A DNA stretch of 64,000 bases from Bacteroidota bacterium (GTDB taxonomy: Bacteria > Bacteroidota > Bacteroidia > Flavobacteriales > Flavobacteriaceae), in NCBI GenBank assembly GCA_023446155.1, contig JAEXIT010000017.1, positions 62,001 to 126,000 of the forward strand. The letters are read 5' to 3'. The notes below the pieces were generated by a model. It did not search any database, was not told the DNA's origin, and saw only the letters and a program-made list of their open reading frames with translations. Below, in pieces: positions 8,372-16,215 of the stretch. Position 1 is the first letter of the stretch. Each line of letters starts with the position of its first letter. A program made the position numbers and the translations under genes.

Positions 8372-10141
8372 ATGGCAACTATTTCATCAAACCCGGATTT
8401 TTTTAAAACCAAAGTATTAGGACATCCGTCAGGATTATTCGTATTGTTTTTTACCGAAATGTGGGAACGCTTTTCGTTCTACGGTATGCGCGTATTATTG
8501 GTAAATTTCCTTACTATGGCCGTAGCCGGAGTCGATATGCCGGGTTGGGGATGGAGTAGTGAAAACGCCGGTGCTTTATTCGGAACCTATGCCGGATTGC
8601 TATATTTAACCCCAATTTTGGGTGGAATGATAGCCGACCGTTATATCGGGTACCGATGGGCAATTGTAATCGGAGCCGCCATTATGACACTTGGACACGC
8701 CGCGATGGCGGTGGAAACCGAGTTTATGCTATATCTCGGATTGGGATTACTGGTTATCGGAACCGGATTTTTTAAACCGAATATGACTTCGATTATTTCA
8801 CAGATGTACAAAGACCTGCCGGAGAAAAAAGACGGTGCCTATACCATTTTCTATATGGGTGTGAATGCCGGAGCTTTTTTCGGAATGATGCTTTGTGGTT
8901 ATCTGGCGGAAAAAATCGGATGGAGTTGGGGCTTCGGATTGGCCGGGATCTTTATGTTGTTAGGAACCTTGCAATTCTGGATGGCCAAACCGCTATTCGG
9001 AACCATTGGTGACGTACCGGATAAAGCGAAAAGAGATGCCGAAATCGATGCCACCGAAAAACGGAATCCGTTTACTGTAATCGATAAGATTCTGATTGTG
9101 ATCACTTCACTAATAGGGGTGTTGTATATCTTTAATGATCCACTATCCAAAATCGGAAAAATCAATATTTTACCGCAGGAATTTTTACTGTCAAAAGATA
9201 CCTTAACAGGGCCTTTGGTTGTGATTCTAATCGGATTGGTATTGTTCCTGTTTTTGGTGATCACCCGTATTCTACGGTACGAGCGTGTGGTACGTGATCG
9301 TATGTTTGCGTTTATCGTATTTGCGTTTTTTACCGTTTTCTTCTGGTTATCGTTCGAACAGGCGGCGACGTCATTGGTTATCTTTGCCCGTGATTTTACC
9401 GATCGTACATTGGATGGGAATTCATTGATCATTTTTAATATTGTAAATACTTTACTAACGGTAATTCCGTTGGCCATTATCACTTGGGTTTTGGTTTTGT
9501 TGTTTAAACAAACACGATCTCAGATTTTGCGCTCCAATATTACCCTGTTTATCTGTTTCGGATTGATGTGGGGAATTGTAATCTGGATGTTATACCGCGA
9601 ATTCACAAGTACGGCGTCGGAAGTGACGGTTTCCTGGTTTAGTATCCTAAATTCCTTTTTTATTATTGTTTTTGCCTCGTTATATACGCGTTGGTGGGAT
9701 AGTAAATACAACCCAAGTGCGGCAGTTAAATACGGACTTGGATTGATCATTATGGGATTGGGGTATGCGGTGCTAGCCTATGGTGCGACAGTGATTCCGC
9801 AAGGTGCTGTAGCCGGAACGGTACGTGTTAGTATGATTTGGTTGATTCTGGCGTATTTATTTCATACTTTAGGGGAGTTGTGTCTGGCACCGGTAGGGCT
9901 ATCCTATGTGAGTAAATTGGTACCGCCGCGTATGATTGCCTTTATGTTTGGAATGTGGTATTTGGGTATTGCTATCGGAAATAAACTGGCGGCTAGCGTT
10001 GGTGGAATGATCGACGATGTGGTGCGCGATTATGATATGACAACCTTTTTCCTGATCTTTACCTTGGTGCCGATTGTAGCAGGTAGTTGTATCATGTTGC
10101 TGAATCCGGTGTTGAAAAAATTAATGCATGGTGTTAAATAA
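8372..10141 (+). CDS. POT/PTR2 family proton-coupled di/tripeptide transporter (copy 4)
   Basis: Fourth tandem peptide carrier, 589 aa, the longest. It has TEMWERFSFYGMRVLL in TM1, GTGFFKPNMTS in TM4, YMGVNAGAFFG, WLSFEQAATSLVIFARDF in TM7 with the coupling glutamate, and GELCLAPVGLSYVSKL in TM10. Extra length comes from a segment rich in charged residues after TM6 (about residues 210-260) and from added hydrophobic segments around residues 360-430. The gap to copy 3 is 23 bp and to the thioredoxin-fold gene downstream 12 bp, so it probably belongs to the same transcript. Confidence 0.92.
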   Translation: MATISSNPDFFKTKVLGHPSGLFVLFFTEMWERFSFYGMRVLLVNFLTMAVAGVDMPGWGWSSENAGALFGTYAGLLYLTPILGGMIADRYIGYRWAIVIGAAIMTLGHAAMAVETEFMLYLGLGLLVIGTGFFKPNMTSIISQMYKDLPEKKDGAYTIFYMGVNAGAFFGMMLCGYLAEKIGWSWGFGLAGIFMLLGTLQFWMAKPLFGTIGDVPDKAKRDAEIDATEKRNPFTVIDKILIVITSLIGVLYIFNDPLSKIGKINILPQEFLLSKDTLTGPLVVILIGLVLFLFLVITRILRYERVVRDRMFAFIVFAFFTVFFWLSFEQAATSLVIFARDFTDRTLDGNSLIIFNIVNTLLTVIPLAIITWVLVLLFKQTRSQILRSNITLFICFGLMWGIVIWMLYREFTSTASEVTVSWFSILNSFFIIVFASLYTRWWDSKYNPSAAVKYGLGLIIMGLGYAVLAYGATVIPQGAVAGTVRVSMIWLILAYLFHTLGELCLAPVGLSYVSKLVPPRMIAFMFGMWYLGIAIGNKLAASVGGMIDDVVRDYDMTTFFLIFTLVPIVAGSCIMLLNPVLKKLMHGVK

Positions 10142-10153
10142 ATGTTTTAGTAT

Positions 10154-10618
10154 ATGAAAAAATTAGTTTTTGTATGCATATTTGCATTGGTTTCGATGCT
10201 AACAAACGCACAGGAGGCATCGTTGGAATGGCATACGGATGTTAAAAAGGCGGTACAACTTTCGCAAAAAGAAAACAAACCCCTTTTTCTGTTTTTTACC
10301 GGAAGTGATTGGTGCGGATGGTGTATCCGATTGCAGAAGGAAGTGTTTTTCAAGCCGGAGTTTGTCGCTTGGGCAAAAGAAAATGTAATTCTGGTAGAAT
10401 TGGATTTTCCGCGGAGAAAAGCCTTGGCGCCCGAAGTACAGCAAACCAATAACCAGCTGATGCAGTTATTTGGCGTTCGGGGGTATCCGACGGTTTGGTT
10501 TGTTAAGGCATCGGAAAAAGAAGGGAAAATTAATTTTGAAAAACTGGGGAGTACCGGATATGTCGCTGGCGGACCGGAAGCCTGGTTAGCAGGAGCGAAT
10601 CAAATACTTAAAAAATAA
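10154..10618 (+). CDS. Exported thioredoxin-fold protein (CGWC)
   Basis: Small exported thiol-disulfide protein, 154 aa. A signal peptide (MKKLVFVCIFALVSMLTNAQ) is followed by a thioredoxin domain with active-site Cys54 and Cys57 in DWCGWC, and GYPTVWF carries the usual cis-proline before a beta strand. The nonstandard CGWC dipeptide and short length resemble DUF255/thioredoxin_7-like periplasmic proteins more than thioredoxin itself. It follows the fourth POT gene by 12 bp and precedes a related gene by 6 bp. A role in periplasmic disulfide or cysteine-peptide reduction is inferred; no partner DsbD is visible here. Confidence 0.82.
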   Translation: MKKLVFVCIFALVSMLTNAQEASLEWHTDVKKAVQLSQKENKPLFLFFTGSDWCGWCIRLQKEVFFKPEFVAWAKENVILVELDFPRRKALAPEVQQTNNQLMQLFGVRGYPTVWFVKASEKEGKINFEKLGSTGYVAGGPEAWLAGANQILKK

Positions 10619-10624
10619 AAAGAA

Positions 10625-11083
10625 ATGAAAAAAATACTCGTACTATTGTTCCTGACGTTTGGAGCAATTGCTGCCCAGGCGCAGGAGATCAAATGGATGA
10701 CATTTGATGAGGCGATCAAAGCCCAAAAGAAAAATCCAAAACCCATTTTTATGGATGTGTATACCGATTGGTGCGGTCCGTGTAAATTATTAGATAAAAA
10801 TACATTTAGCGACAAAGCCGTTGCGGATTTTATTACGAAAAACTACTATGCCGTAAAATTTAATGCCGAAGGAAACTCGGAAGTAAATTACAAAGGCAAA
10901 AAATATACGAACCCTACTTTCGATGCGAATAGAAGGGGAAGAAACGGAATCCATGAATTTACCATGTTCTTACAGGTTCAGGGATATCCGTCGATGTTTA
11001 TCTTAGATAAAAAAGGAGATGTACAGGCACCATTGGTGGGTTACAGAACTCCTGAGGAATTGCTAAAAGATTTAAAAGGTTAA
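10625..11083 (+). CDS. Exported thioredoxin-fold protein (CGPC)
   Basis: 152 aa, with a signal peptide (MKKILVLLFLTFGAIAAQAQ) and a thioredoxin-like domain. Active-site Cys50 and Cys53 are in the classical DWCGPC motif, and GYPSMFIL supplies the cis-proline. The centre (YKGKKYTNPTFDANRRG) is a basic insertion absent from E. coli thioredoxin. It is the last gene of the DPP-IV/POT/thioredoxin run. Its 3' end overlaps the 3' end of the convergent comEC frame by 86 bp, and a strong hairpin starts 20 bp after its stop. Probably works with the preceding protein in the periplasm; the substrate is unknown. Confidence 0.83.
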   Translation: MKKILVLLFLTFGAIAAQAQEIKWMTFDEAIKAQKKNPKPIFMDVYTDWCGPCKLLDKNTFSDKAVADFITKNYYAVKFNAEGNSEVNYKGKKYTNPTFDANRRGRNGIHEFTMFLQVQGYPSMFILDKKGDVQAPLVGYRTPEELLKDLKG

Positions 11084-13112
11084 TTGATACTAGCAATTGA
11101 AAGAATCCCTTTTTACCGGTAGCGTAAAAAGGGATTTTTGTTTTCCGGCAACTCACTTCCCAACGCGTTGTTTCGCTTTTATAATTCGTACCATCGGCGA
11201 TGATCAATTTCGGATGTATCTGGTCAATCAGGCGATCCAAATTGATTTTTGGATTGTTGATCAATAGGATGATATCGGGCTTTTCTGGAGTGTTGTATAT
11301 CCCATCACCATCCACAATCAGAATTTTTTGACCGTTATAGAAAAGCGTATTGCGCAACGGAAGGTATTGGATTTCGGGATAAAACAACCCGCTTCGGTAG
11401 GCTTGTATGTCGCGATTTGAAGCGATAAGACTGTCGTTCGAATAAGCCGTAATACGGTTATGCGTTTTTATCGTGATCAGACTATGTTGCGGTTGCTGAA
11501 AAACAACCAGTTCGTCTGTTTTTCGAATGTTATATAACGTAAGCCAATAGATAATTTGAAATGCAATCAGCGTCGAAAGGAATCCTATAAATCGCGGGGC
11601 ATTTCGTTTTTGAAACCAAATAAAAAAAGCGATCAGCACCATATAAAGTGCCAACAACAATCCAAGGTTAAAAGAAATGTCGCGGAGGATTAGCGATCGG
11701 AACGAGGCAATCCAATCAATGTAGCCATTCATGGTTTCGATAAGAAACGACAGTACTTTTCCTAAAAATAAGATGAGATTTCCGGGGATAAAATTAAGAA
11801 TCGTCAGCAGGATACCTAAAGTTAAGATCAAGGCAGTTAGCGGCAATACGACCAGATTGGACGCCATAAACAATAACGGAACCTGATGAAAATAGTATAG
11901 GCATAACGGCAGTACGCCGATTTGGGCGGCGAACGAAACAAATGCGATTCCAGTGAAATAGCGAACGATCGGGTTTTTGGGTAAATGAATTTTCCGAAAA
12001 AGGGTGTTCAGAGCAATAATGGAAAAAACGGCCATATAGCTCAGTTGAAAACCAATGTCGAAAATATAATTGGGTTTTAAAACCACCAGGAAAAAAAAGG
12101 AAACCAAAATACCCTGATAGCGATTGGTCGGTCGGTTTAAAAAAAGCCCTAAGCCGATACAACTCAACATCGTTACCGAACGAACCACGGAAGCGGAAAG
12201 CCCGGTAAGCAAGGCATACGACCAAAGTAGTATTATTGGAATGAGGAGTTGTAGTGTTTTGCCATTTTTAATCCGTTTAAGCGGTTTTGTCAGGAAAAGG
12301 AGGATTCCGTATAAAAGTGCGACATGGAGTCCGGAAATGGCGAGTATATGTGCCGCACCGGCATCGGCATAGGCGGAGGTCGTATCGCGATCCATATCCT
12401 GTCGTTGTCCCAATACCAAAGCATTGATGATATGCTGCGTTTCCGGTTTAAAATGATGTTTTTTAAAACCCTCGAGTAACCGATCGCGATAGGTTGCAAT
12501 CCGACTCAAAATACCATTGGAATGACCGGTTCGTTTAAAATTGTTCGCGTTAAGATAGACCTGATGGAATACATTCCGTTTGGCCATATAATCGGCATAA
12601 TTAAACTGAAAGGGATTTCTGTTTTTCGGTAAAGAAGCGACGGAATCATGGATCAGAATTTCGGAGCCCGTTACAGGTTTGTAGAGGACGATGGTTTTGG
12701 GAATATAGAGCAAAAGCGTTCCGTTTGCCTTTTGAGAATTAAGCTCGGCTACCTTAAAAAGATACTTTTCGAAATCTGGACTATTTTTTAGCCGTTCTGT
12801 GATTATTCCCCGAATGGGATAATGTCCGGAATGAGGAAGATAATGACTATAATGTTTCGACTGATTTGGTGCATAATGGAGGTGATGACTCCAACTTCCG
12901 CAGCAAAAAAACAGCAAATAAACACTAAGGCCAAAATAGTTTTTCTGTATAAAATGCCGATTGGAATAGCCATAACAAATACAAAACAGGACAAATGAAA
13001 TTGCAAGGGCTATAAAAAGAGCGATTGTGTCCGGTTTTGTATAAAAATCGACTACAATCCCGAATACAAAGCAACACGTAATACCGAATATGGGATACCG
13101 CAATACCTTCAT
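10998..13112 (-). CDS. ComEC/Rec2 family competence channel protein
   Basis: Polytopic inner-membrane protein that in naturally competent bacteria forms the DNA uptake channel. 704 aa. The N-terminus has two to three membrane spans and a DUF4131-like domain (about 60-190). The Competence domain follows, with the diagnostic AHILAISGLHVALL at about 250. The C-terminal 200 residues correspond to the metallo-beta-lactamase-like domain but lack a recognisable HxHxDH motif, so nuclease activity is unlikely there. The last 28 codons overlap the convergent thioredoxin gene, and the frame runs through that gene's terminator. It is the distal gene of a surE-lpxB-nlpC run, 46 bp after the NlpC gene. Whether this organism is competent is unknown. 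Confidence 0.88.
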   Translation of the reverse strand: MKVLRYPIFGITCCFVFGIVVDFYTKPDTIALFIALAISFVLFCICYGYSNRHFIQKNYFGLSVYLLFFCCGSWSHHLHYAPNQSKHYSHYLPHSGHYPIRGIITERLKNSPDFEKYLFKVAELNSQKANGTLLLYIPKTIVLYKPVTGSEILIHDSVASLPKNRNPFQFNYADYMAKRNVFHQVYLNANNFKRTGHSNGILSRIATYRDRLLEGFKKHHFKPETQHIINALVLGQRQDMDRDTTSAYADAGAAHILAISGLHVALLYGILLFLTKPLKRIKNGKTLQLLIPIILLWSYALLTGLSASVVRSVTMLSCIGLGLFLNRPTNRYQGILVSFFFLVVLKPNYIFDIGFQLSYMAVFSIIALNTLFRKIHLPKNPIVRYFTGIAFVSFAAQIGVLPLCLYYFHQVPLLFMASNLVVLPLTALILTLGILLTILNFIPGNLILFLGKVLSFLIETMNGYIDWIASFRSLILRDISFNLGLLLALYMVLIAFFIWFQKRNAPRFIGFLSTLIAFQIIYWLTLYNIRKTDELVVFQQPQHSLITIKTHNRITAYSNDSLIASNRDIQAYRSGLFYPEIQYLPLRNTLFYNGQKILIVDGDGIYNTPEKPDIILLINNPKINLDRLIDQIHPKLIIADGTNYKSETTRWEVSCRKTKIPFYATGKKGFFQLLVSINLLNLLAIPQEFCNPPMVPVHLLFYLR
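11104..11139 (+). terminator. Rho-independent terminator of the peptide operon, inside comEC
   Basis: A perfect 13-bp stem (11104-11116 with 11124-11136) and a 7-nt loop, followed by a T-rich run. It sits 20 bp after the last thioredoxin gene. On the other strand the same bases are comEC codons. Confidence 0.85.
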
Positions 13113-13158
13113 GGAAACAAAAAGGTACTGAAAATTCAGAAAAAATAAAAACCAGGAT

Positions 13159-13806
13159 TTAGTTCACCACTCGGTTCGCCTGTACAAACGAACGTTCGTA
13201 ATACGGTTCTTTGGTCGAAGAAATGATCACACCACTGGAAGTCGACGAATGGATAAACTTGATTTCGTCTTCCACTACTTCCACAACCAATCCAACATGA
13301 TTGATGATACGCCTGCCGTTGGTTTTAAAGAAAACCAGATCACCGCGTTTAATGTCTTTAAATTCGAGTTTTTCGCCCACTTTGGCCATATCGTTGGAAC
13401 TTCGGGGTAATTGCATATCAAACGCACTGAAAACAGCGGTTACCAATCCGGAACAATCCATTCCTTCACGGGTTGTTCCGCCACCGCGGTAACGAACACC
13501 AAGATAATCCATGGCGCTATTGGTGAGCTGTTCGGCCATATAGCTTTCGTTTTCGTTACTTACGAAAATGTCACTTTCGGGAACATCACTGTCCACAACT
13601 TTTCGTTTTTTCTTATCTGCTTTTTTAGATTCAGACGGTTTGGCGTTTTTATCGGAAACGGCTACAGTTTTAGATTTTGTTCTTTCGGAATAGGTATACA
13701 CTCCTTTTTTTTCGGCTTCTTTTTTAGAAGTGATAATCGTTGGAGCGGCGGTTTTACAGGAAACCACCAGAAATAATAAAACCAATACTTGTACAACCTT
13801 TCTCAT
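13159..13806 (-). CDS. NlpC/P60 (C40) peptidoglycan peptidase, lipoprotein
   Basis: Predicted cell-wall endopeptidase cutting gamma-D-Glu-diamino acid bonds in murein stems. 215 aa. The N-terminus is a lipoprotein signal with lipobox LVVSC (Cys17). A lysine- and serine-rich linker covers about 25-80, and the NlpC/P60 domain runs from about 90 to the end. Catalytic Cys118 is in GMDCSGLV and His170 in INHVGLV, with His186 a candidate third residue. The 46-bp gaps to lpxB and to comEC suggest cotranscription. Membrane anchoring plus a flexible linker would let it reach the murein layer. Confidence 0.9.
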   Translation of the reverse strand: MRKVVQVLVLLFLVVSCKTAAPTIITSKKEAEKKGVYTYSERTKSKTVAVSDKNAKPSESKKADKKKRKVVDSDVPESDIFVSNENESYMAEQLTNSAMDYLGVRYRGGGTTREGMDCSGLVTAVFSAFDMQLPRSSNDMAKVGEKLEFKDIKRGDLVFFKTNGRRIINHVGLVVEVVEDEIKFIHSSTSSGVIISSTKEPYYERSFVQANRVVN

Positions 13807-13852
13807 ATTTTCAAACGCTTTTCAACAAAATTAGGGAAATAATTTTTTGGAC

Positions 13853-14965
13853 TTATGTTAAATTATCCATAATTAAACGGGCGGTTTTGTCGCTTGCGCC
13901 TTCTCCGCCGAGCTTTTCTTCCAGTAAATCATAAGCGGCCAATACTTTAGAACGGTGATTTGGCTCTAATATTTTATGCAATTCCGCTTTAATTTTTTTA
14001 GGATTGCAATCGTCCTGTATCAATTCGGTTACCACTTCCTGATCCATGATCAAATTGACAAGGGAAATATATTTTAAGGTGATAATGCGTTTGGCAATCT
14101 GATAGGAAATCCAGTTTCCTTTATATAGTACGACTTCCGGGACTTTAAAAAGTGCGGTCTCTAATGTTGCCGTTCCGGAGGTTACCAACGCCGCATGCGC
14201 TACACTTAGCAGATCATACGTTTTATTCGAAATAAAATGCACTCTTTTGTTTGTCAGAAATTGTTGGTAAAACTCAAAATCCTGACTCGGGGCGCCGGCA
14301 ATCACAAACTGATAGTCCGGAAAACTGTCGACAACCGATAGCATTTCGGAGAGCATTTTGGAAATTTCCTGTTTCCGGCTACCGGGCAATAACGCAATGA
14401 TCGGTTTGTCGTCCAGATCATGGTCTTTTCTAAATTTTTCGGTATCGGTTTTCGGTCGGTTATGAATGGCATCGATTAACGGATGCCCTACAAAATCGAC
14501 CGGATAATGGTGTTTTTTCTCGTAAAAATCCTTTTCAAACGGAAGGATTACATACATTTTGTCCACATCGCGTTTAATGGCATGGATACGGTTTTCTTTC
14601 CAGGCCCAGATTTGCGGTGAAATATAATAATGCGTTTTCATGCCAAGCGCTTTCGCCCATTTGGCAATACGCATGTTAAAACCGGGATAATCGATAAAAA
14701 CCAGCACATCCGGTTGAAAAGCCAGAATATCGGCTTTACAGATTTTAATATTATTAAGGATCGTTTTCAGATTCATAACAACCTCTGCAAAACCCATAAA
14801 AGCCAGATCACGGTAATGTTTTACCAATGTTCCGCCGGCTTGTTGCATCAAATCACCACCCCAAAAACGGATTTCGGCTTTGGGATCGCATTTTAAAATG
14901 CCTTTTATCAGATTGGAGCCGTGCAGATCGCCCGAAGCTTCCCCGGCAATAATATAGTATTTCAT
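13853..14965 (-). CDS. lpxB: Lipid-A-disaccharide synthase
   Basis: Glycosyltransferase family 19 enzyme that joins UDP-2,3-diacylglucosamine and lipid X into the lipid A disaccharide, acting at the inner face of the inner membrane. 370 aa, normal length. Recognisable segments are YYIIAGEASGDLHGSNLI at the N-terminus, FIDYPGFNMRIAKWAK, YYISPQIWAWKENR, VDFVGHPLIDAI and LLPGSRKQEI. It lies 8 bp after a small membrane protein gene that itself follows surE, an arrangement common in flavobacteria. It marks the host as an LPS-bearing Gram-negative. Confidence 0.96.
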   Translation of the reverse strand: MKYYIIAGEASGDLHGSNLIKGILKCDPKAEIRFWGGDLMQQAGGTLVKHYRDLAFMGFAEVVMNLKTILNNIKICKADILAFQPDVLVFIDYPGFNMRIAKWAKALGMKTHYYISPQIWAWKENRIHAIKRDVDKMYVILPFEKDFYEKKHHYPVDFVGHPLIDAIHNRPKTDTEKFRKDHDLDDKPIIALLPGSRKQEISKMLSEMLSVVDSFPDYQFVIAGAPSQDFEFYQQFLTNKRVHFISNKTYDLLSVAHAALVTSGTATLETALFKVPEVVLYKGNWISYQIAKRIITLKYISLVNLIMDQEVVTELIQDDCNPKKIKAELHKILEPNHRSKVLAAYDLLEEKLGGEGASDKTARLIMDNLT

Positions 14966-14973
14966 GTTGATGC

Positions 14974-15246
14974 TTATAATAGAACGGTTAGAATCGCCAG
15001 AAATATGGTTGCTAACAGGACACCACGTGCCATTTCTTCTTTCTGGAATTTTAATAAAACAAAGAAACTAATCAGGTTGGCAATAGCGCCCAGAGTGATC
15101 ACTTTTCCAAATAAATGTTGCTGGCGGATAAAATGCAATCCTTCAATACTGCGGATATCGGTAAACAACAACAGAAAAAGTCCGGCGCCAATACATGCCG
15201 CCACGATACCAATAAGAAATCCGATGATAAGCTCTTTTTTTGTCAT
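14974..15246 (-). CDS. Small three-span membrane protein of unknown function
   Basis: 90 aa, almost wholly hydrophobic, with likely membrane segments at about 6-28, 47-66 and 74-90. Short basic or acidic loops separate them (KFQKEE before the last). I recognise no functional motif. It is wedged between surE (7 bp) and lpxB (8 bp) on the same strand, so it must be translated from the same mRNA. That placement hints at an envelope role, but no function should be assigned. It is a real gene by spacing, hydrophobic pattern and normal codon use. Confidence 0.8.
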   Translation of the reverse strand: MTKKELIIGFLIGIVAACIGAGLFLLLFTDIRSIEGLHFIRQQHLFGKVITLGAIANLISFFVLLKFQKEEMARGVLLATIFLAILTVLL

Positions 15247-15253
15247 AGTGTTT

Positions 15254-16039
15254 TTATGGATTAAGATTCCAGGTATTCAGTTGCTGAATGGCATGATGGG
15301 CTGTTAAATCAAATTGAACCGGAACCACCGAAATATAACCGTTGGCCAACGCCCATTCGTCGGTGTCTTCACCTTTATCCTGATTGATAAATTCGCCGGT
15401 CAACCAATAATAGTCTTTCCCCTGCGGATTGGTTCTTTTGTCAAAACGCTCTTCCCACACGGCTTTGGCCTGACGGCATACTTTGATTCCTTTGATTTCG
15501 TCTGCCGGTAATTTTGGCAAATTCACATTTAGAATAACACTATCCGGTAACCCTTTTTCCAGTACTTCCAAAGTGATTTTTTTGACAAAAGCCTTTACCG
15601 GTTCAAAATTGGCATTCCAGCTAAAATCCAGTAACGAAAAACCAATGGCCGGAATGCCTTCGATACCGGCTTCTACTGCGGCACTCATCGTACCCGAATA
15701 GATAACATTAATAGACGAATTCGAACCGTGGTTGATTCCCGAAACACAAAGATCCGGTTTGCGCTTTAAAATTTCGTGTACGGCTATTTTTACACAGTCA
15801 ACCGGAGTTCCGGAACAGCTGTATTCCATATCCAGATCAGCATCAATTTTGACTTTTTCGATATGTAGCGTATTGTTAATGGTAATCGCATGTCCCATAG
15901 CCGATTGCGGGCTGTCGGGAGCCACCACTACCACATCGCCGATTTCTTTCATAACCGCAATTAAAGCGCGTATTCCGGGAGCGACAATACTGTCGTCATT
16001 GGTTACCAGAATCAAAGGTTTTTTGTTCATTTTGGGCAT
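15254..16039 (-). CDS. surE: 5'/3'-nucleotidase SurE
   Basis: Metal-dependent phosphatase of nucleoside 5'- and 3'-monophosphates, linked in other bacteria to stationary-phase survival. 261 aa, typical. The metal-binding Asp pair is Asp15-Asp16 in LVTNDD. Other family blocks are VVVAPDSPQSAMGHAIT, CSGTPVDCVKIA and SGINHGSNSS, all part of the active site. An alternative ATG three codons downstream (MNKKPL, 16030) cannot be excluded. It is the first gene of the minus-strand run leading through lpxB to comEC, divergent from prc across a 176-bp gap. Confidence 0.95.
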   Translation of the reverse strand: MPKMNKKPLILVTNDDSIVAPGIRALIAVMKEIGDVVVVAPDSPQSAMGHAITINNTLHIEKVKIDADLDMEYSCSGTPVDCVKIAVHEILKRKPDLCVSGINHGSNSSINVIYSGTMSAAVEAGIEGIPAIGFSLLDFSWNANFEPVKAFVKKITLEVLEKGLPDSVILNVNLPKLPADEIKGIKVCRQAKAVWEERFDKRTNPQGKDYYWLTGEFINQDKGEDTDEWALANGYISVVPVQFDLTAHHAIQQLNTWNLNP

Positions 16040-16215
16040 TTTTTTAACTTTCGCTAAAGTACGTAATTTCTAAATTTGTTCTGGTACAATTTTTGATTTT
16101 TGGAATTTTAAGAAAGGACTGATGATTCGCTAATAAAAAGAAACCTTTAACAAAAAATTATCCGTATATTAAGAGAGTGGCGTCCTTTTTTATGTAATTT
16201 AGTTGAAAAATAGTA

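Noticed and set aside
8899..9483. 194-codon minus-strand frame inside POT copy 4
   Set aside because: It is antisense to a strongly conserved transporter; long antisense frames are common here because of codon bias.
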